DNA from: an uncultured Agitococcus sp.
GTDB lineage: Bacteria > Pseudomonadota > Gammaproteobacteria > Pseudomonadales > Moraxellaceae
NCBI RefSeq assembly: GCF_937920075.1
Contig: NZ_CALETI010000296.1
Location: 1-7,063, forward strand
Direction of reading: 5' to 3'
Length of the DNA stretch: 7,063 nucleotides
Shown: positions 6,308 to 7,063 of the stretch, in pieces
How the letters are laid out: each line of letters starts with the position of its first letter
Numbering within the stretch: the first letter of the stretch is position 1
Position numbers and translations under genes: made by a program
The notes under the pieces: generated by a model
Seen by the model: the letters and a program-made list of their open reading frames with translations, nothing else
Told to the model about the DNA's origin: nothing
Database searches by the model: none

Positions 6308-6363
6308 GTAGGGGTGCATGATTGCGCCTTGATGTTTGTTGGGTGCGAGGATCACGCCCCTAC
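6308..6363. repeat. Long imperfect palindrome (GTAGGGG...CCCCTAC)
   Basis: GTAGGGG (6308-6314) and CCCCTAC (6357-6363) are perfect 7-bp complements. The next bases of the two arms also match imperfectly (GTGCATGATTGCGCC against GCGTGATCCTCGCACCC on the other strand). It lies 11 bases after the stop of the minus-strand coiled-coil gene, so its transcript would fold here and it could help end transcription. A proper T-run is missing. From memory, GTAGGGGCG-type palindromes are common dispersed repeats, which is the simpler reading. Confidence 0.5.
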
Positions 6364-6374
6364 GATTTTACTGA

Positions 6375-7063
6375 TTATTTGTTATTAGCAATCGCAGCTT
6401 GTGAGCTTTGCTCAATCGCTAAGTTATTATTGCCTTGTGGTGCCGCTAAAGTCATTTGAGATTGCTCTAAATGAGCTATGCGTGTGGTGACTATATGGTT
6501 AATATGGTCATGAATTTTGTCTTTAGTGGCTAATACCGATGTAACAACGGCTTTACGGCGGTCGCCAAGTTGCTGCATTTGTGTCGCGACAAATTGAAAC
6601 TCATGGTTGATTTGCAAGCCAATCGCCTGACCATAACTTTGACGCAAGTCTGAGCCTTCAGGAAATTGATTTTGAATGGCCAGCAATGAAGGGAGCTTGG
6701 CTGTCATAAAGTCATTGTTTTTAATGCTGTTTTCTAACTCTTGATACATACTTTCTACGCGGTTGATAATATCTAAATTGCCATTTTCGATTAAAATCAT
6801 GCGCTCTTCGGCGAGTATATTGAGCTCTTTGGCCATTGTCATGAGTGATTGTTGTACCGCATGAAAGCCGCGTGCTTTGGCTTCTATCACAGCAGCTTCC
6901 ATCCGTGCGTTAAATTCGGTTAGCTCCATTTGTGCTTCTTTCATTAAACCAATGCGCTCATTTTCTCGGTCGGCAAGCTGTAAAGCTTTATCACGTTCAA
7001 TTTCGGCAACGCGCACTTTATCAGGCTCGTAGCTAGTATTTTCAGTGTTACGTGAACTACTAT
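6375..7063 (-). CDS. Unrecognised coiled-coil-like protein, 3' part only
   Basis: I do not recognise this family. The frame stays open to the window edge (first whole codon 7061-7059) with no stop and no ATG near it. The true start therefore lies outside, and about 228 codons are visible. A GTG at 7016 lacks a ribosome binding site and should not be taken as the start. The visible protein begins with a polar stretch rich in Ser and Asn. Next come about 100 residues of charged heptad-like helix rich in Glu, Lys, Ala, Met and Leu (around AEIERDKALQLADRENERIG and ARMEAAVIEAKARG). A second helical region includes LRQSYGQAIGLQINHEF. The end is a Gln/Asn/Ala-rich tail. There is no membrane segment and no cysteine. 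A cytosolic structural or assembly role is possible but unproven. Confidence 0.7.
   Translation of the reverse strand, partial: SSSRNTENTSYEPDKVRVAEIERDKALQLADRENERIGLMKEAQMELTEFNARMEAAVIEAKARGFHAVQQSLMTMAKELNILAEERMILIENGNLDIINRVESMYQELENSIKNNDFMTAKLPSLLAIQNQFPEGSDLRQSYGQAIGLQINHEFQFVATQMQQLGDRRKAVVTSVLATKDKIHDHINHIVTTRIAHLEQSQMTLAAPQGNNNLAIEQSSQAAIANNK

Noticed and set aside
6041..6363. The right-hand repeats as a CRISPR array
   Set aside because: The elements differ from one another, vary in spacing and orientation, and show no regular identical repeats or equal spacers.
7014..7016. GTG as the start of the coiled-coil gene
   Set aside because: The frame continues open to the window edge and no ribosome binding site precedes the GTG, so the gene is better read as partial.

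Overview
The window is AT-rich bacterial DNA whose gene content points to a gammaproteobacterium. The strongest marker is oligopeptidase A (prlC) followed directly by a YheV-type zinc-ribbon gene. Several gaps between genes carry short palindromic repeats of kinds I remember from sulfur-oxidising and methanotrophic gammaproteobacteria. That closer placement is recall only and is held loosely.

Layout. Bases 1-155 are a leader with two small palindromes. Bases 156-2429 (+) encode a 757-residue PAS-like/GAF/GGDEF/EAL cyclic-di-GMP enzyme with a complete EAL active site and an intact GGDEF signature. Facing it on the minus strand is a three-gene cluster read prlC (5146-3137), yheV-like zinc ribbon (3084-2866), DCC-family (DUF393) thiol oxidoreductase-like protein (2857-2426). 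The cyclic-di-GMP gene and the DCC gene converge: their stop codons overlap inside a perfect 10-bp inverted repeat. Between prlC and the zinc-ribbon gene, an mRNA hairpin has the zinc-ribbon ribosome binding site in its 3' arm.

Divergent from prlC is a two-gene toxin-antitoxin module: a DUF1778 (TacA-like) ribbon-helix-helix antitoxin at 5284-5550 and a GNAT (TacT/AtaT-like) acetyltransferase toxin at 5547-6044. The two overlap by 4 bases. A perfect 9-bp-arm palindrome over the promoter is the likely autoregulatory operator. Bases 6045-6374 hold no convincing gene but carry at least four palindromic repeat elements. The right edge holds the 3' part of an unrecognised, probably coiled-coil gene on the minus strand (6375 to the window end).

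The parts do not form one pathway. A signalling gene and a housekeeping peptidase cluster flank a small accessory toxin-antitoxin module with a repeat-rich downstream side. I see no clearly new multi-gene system. The most original leads are the two hairpins tied to gene boundaries and the unrecognised coiled-coil gene.
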